Source of the DNA: [Zimmermannella] bifida NBRC 103089
Lineage (GTDB): Bacteria > Actinomycetota > Actinomycetes > Actinomycetales > Microbacteriaceae
Assembly: GCF_001570925.1 (NCBI RefSeq)
Contig: NZ_BCSP01000009.1
Location: 1 to 64,000 of the forward strand
Length of the DNA stretch: 64,000 nt
Direction: 5' to 3'
Positions 62,899 through 64,000 of this stretch are shown in pieces (within the stretch, counting starts at the first letter, position 1; each line of letters begins with the position of its first letter). The notes under the pieces are model-generated. The model was given only the letters and a program-made list of their open reading frames with translations. It ran no database searches and had not been told where the DNA came from. The position numbers and the translations under genes are program-made.

Positions 62899-64000
62899 CT
62901 AGTTGGTGTCGTCGCTAGGGCCCGCGATGCTCATTTGTTCCGATGCACCGATCAATCGGTGCGCCGTCAGCATCAGGTGCGTGTCGAGCCCGCGCTGGCC
63001 GTGATGCCAGTCGCGCCCCATGAGCTTGGCGATGCGATCAAGCCGCTGTCGCACCGTGTTCTCGTGCACGTGCAGGGCGCGAGCGGCCTGCGTGACCGAG
63101 TGCCCCGCATCCAAGTATTTCATTGCCGTTTCGAGCAGCAACGTGCCCTGTTCGCGGTCATAGTCCAGGAGCGGACCAAGCTGGTGTCGGATCGCCCGCT
63201 TGGTCGGTTCGATGGTGACCTGCGAGAGGAACGCGCCGAGCGCTCCGAACGTTTCCAGCGAAACCATCGCCTGCGTGTATCCGGATGCGCGGGCGGCTTG
63301 CACGACTCGCAATAGCAATTCGTGTTCTTCGGGCACGATCGCGATCGGATGCAACTTCGGCGAGTACCCGACAAGCAGGTTGCCGTGGCGGCGGGCACCG
63401 GATGCGGTCATCGTCGCTTGCAGGTGCGAGAACGCACGCTCGGGCATCACCGCCACAAGCTGTTCCCCCACATTCCCGCGCAAGAGCGAAGTACCGAAGT
63501 CGAGTTCGAGGCGGTGCTCAAACGTCGCGATCGACGACTCACTGCCGTCAACAATCAGGATGCGGAACGGTTCGCCATCGCGCACACCAAACTCAGCAAG
63601 GCGGGTGCGCGACATCGGCCCGAGCCCACCCGGTGGCGGCGCCAAGAGCTCGGCCAGCATGTCTTGATGCCGGCGCTTGTAGTCGCCACGCGCTCGCTGT
63701 TGCGATCGTAAGAACGCCCCGAGGATGCGCCCACACTCGACCAGGACTCGCGTTTCAATATCCCGCTGAGCTTCGGATTGTTGCCGAGCTTCGGCCACGA
63801 TCGCACCAACTGTTTGCCCCTGGTGCATGGCGGCCATGACCACAACGCCCGAGCCGTCCTGGCGATTGGCATACATGGGCTCGCCCGACTTCGCCGACAG
63901 CGCCACGAGCGCGCGCTCACCGTCGCCGATTGCGCCGAAGCGGTCGCGCAGGTCGAGCTGAATCGTCAGGTCGATGGCCTGCAGTTCGCGACCGAGTGCG
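62899..64000 (-). CDS. PucR/CdaR-family transcriptional regulator, 5' end outside the window
   Basis: The frame is open to the right edge (it continues past the GTG at 63906), so the N-terminus is missing. The C-terminal HTH_30 is clear: LLETAMKYLDAGHSVTQAARALHVHENTVRQRLDRIAKLMG. Before it is the conserved middle domain with YDREQGTLL at its end. The part at the edge (RELQAIDLTIQLDLRDRFGAIGDGERALVALSAKSG, with GVVVMAAMHQGQTVGAIVA) resembles a GAF sensor region. Target unknown; PucR-type regulators often control catabolic genes. It is convergent with ppx. Confidence 0.87.
   Translation of the reverse strand, partial: ALGRELQAIDLTIQLDLRDRFGAIGDGERALVALSAKSGEPMYANRQDGSGVVVMAAMHQGQTVGAIVAEARQQSEAQRDIETRVLVECGRILGAFLRSQQRARGDYKRRHQDMLAELLAPPPGGLGPMSRTRLAEFGVRDGEPFRILIVDGSESSIATFEHRLELDFGTSLLRGNVGEQLVAVMPERAFSHLQATMTASGARRHGNLLVGYSPKLHPIAIVPEEHELLLRVVQAARASGYTQAMVSLETFGALGAFLSQVTIEPTKRAIRHQLGPLLDYDREQGTLLLETAMKYLDAGHSVTQAARALHVHENTVRQRLDRIAKLMGRDWHHGQRGLDTHLMLTAHRLIGASEQMSIAGPSDDTN

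Overview
The window is chromosomal DNA of a high-GC Gram-positive actinobacterium, most likely of the order Micrococcales and plausibly the family Microbacteriaceae. This rests on the whiB1/pdtaS pair, the comF-lpqB-mtrB-mtrA block beside secA and long-form hpf, the MoxR/DUF58/DUF4129/DUF4350 block, DUF2510 and Rv3235-type proteins, and LAxTG sorting tails. The species cannot be named from sequence alone. I see no phage, insertion sequence, CRISPR array, rRNA or replication origin.

Layout. 1-5000: small unknown genes, an oxidative-folding pair (DsbA-like plus VKOR) and an FAD-linked oxidase. 5200-8900: tRNA-Lys, a polar amino-acid ABC importer and a Bcp peroxiredoxin. 9000-16400: whiB1 and a PdtaS-like kinase, a CpaE-like ATPase with a SAF-domain partner, a small HTH protein, an Rv3235-type protein and a tyrosine phosphatase. 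16473-27443: secA, a divergent TetR/epimerase cassette, hpf, a ComF-like protein, lpqB, mtrB and mtrA. 27602-38773: the membrane/MoxR block (GPDPase-membrane-domain protein, DUF4129, DUF4350, MoxR, DUF58, then SpoIIM and RDD), split by a copper/heme group (His-rich membrane protein, PCuAC chaperone, Dyp peroxidase). 38967-49581: DUF2510 protein, succinate-semialdehyde dehydrogenase, septum-formation lipoprotein, Pr6Pr protein, CydDC exporter, HpcH/HpaI aldolase and a lipoprotein. 49777-51601: a repeat-bearing secreted protein preceded by two beheaded cell-wall sorting signals, next to tRNA-Ser. 51777-61081: radA, then two very large wall-anchored enzymes, a UshA-type 5'-nucleotidase and an ExeM/NucH-type nuclease. 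61298-64000: an N-acetyltransferase, a Ppx/GppA phosphatase and a PucR/CdaR regulator that runs off the end.

The best candidate for an undescribed system is the nuclease/nucleotidase pair (54154-61081). Both are secreted, both carry the same roughly 100-residue module before an LAxTG tail, and both have arrays of 11-bp direct repeats (core GTTACCTG-like) about 50-56 bp upstream of the start codon. A related two-copy repeat lies upstream of the amino-acid ABC operon. This is the layout bound by OmpR-family regulators such as PhoP, GlnR or MtrA, and suggests a co-regulated surface pathway that takes extracellular DNA to nucleosides and phosphate. Other signals are a perfect twin operator inside the TetR/epimerase promoter, a pair of 16-bp palindromes near the left edge, and a strongly over-represented GGATGCG oligomer across the whole window.
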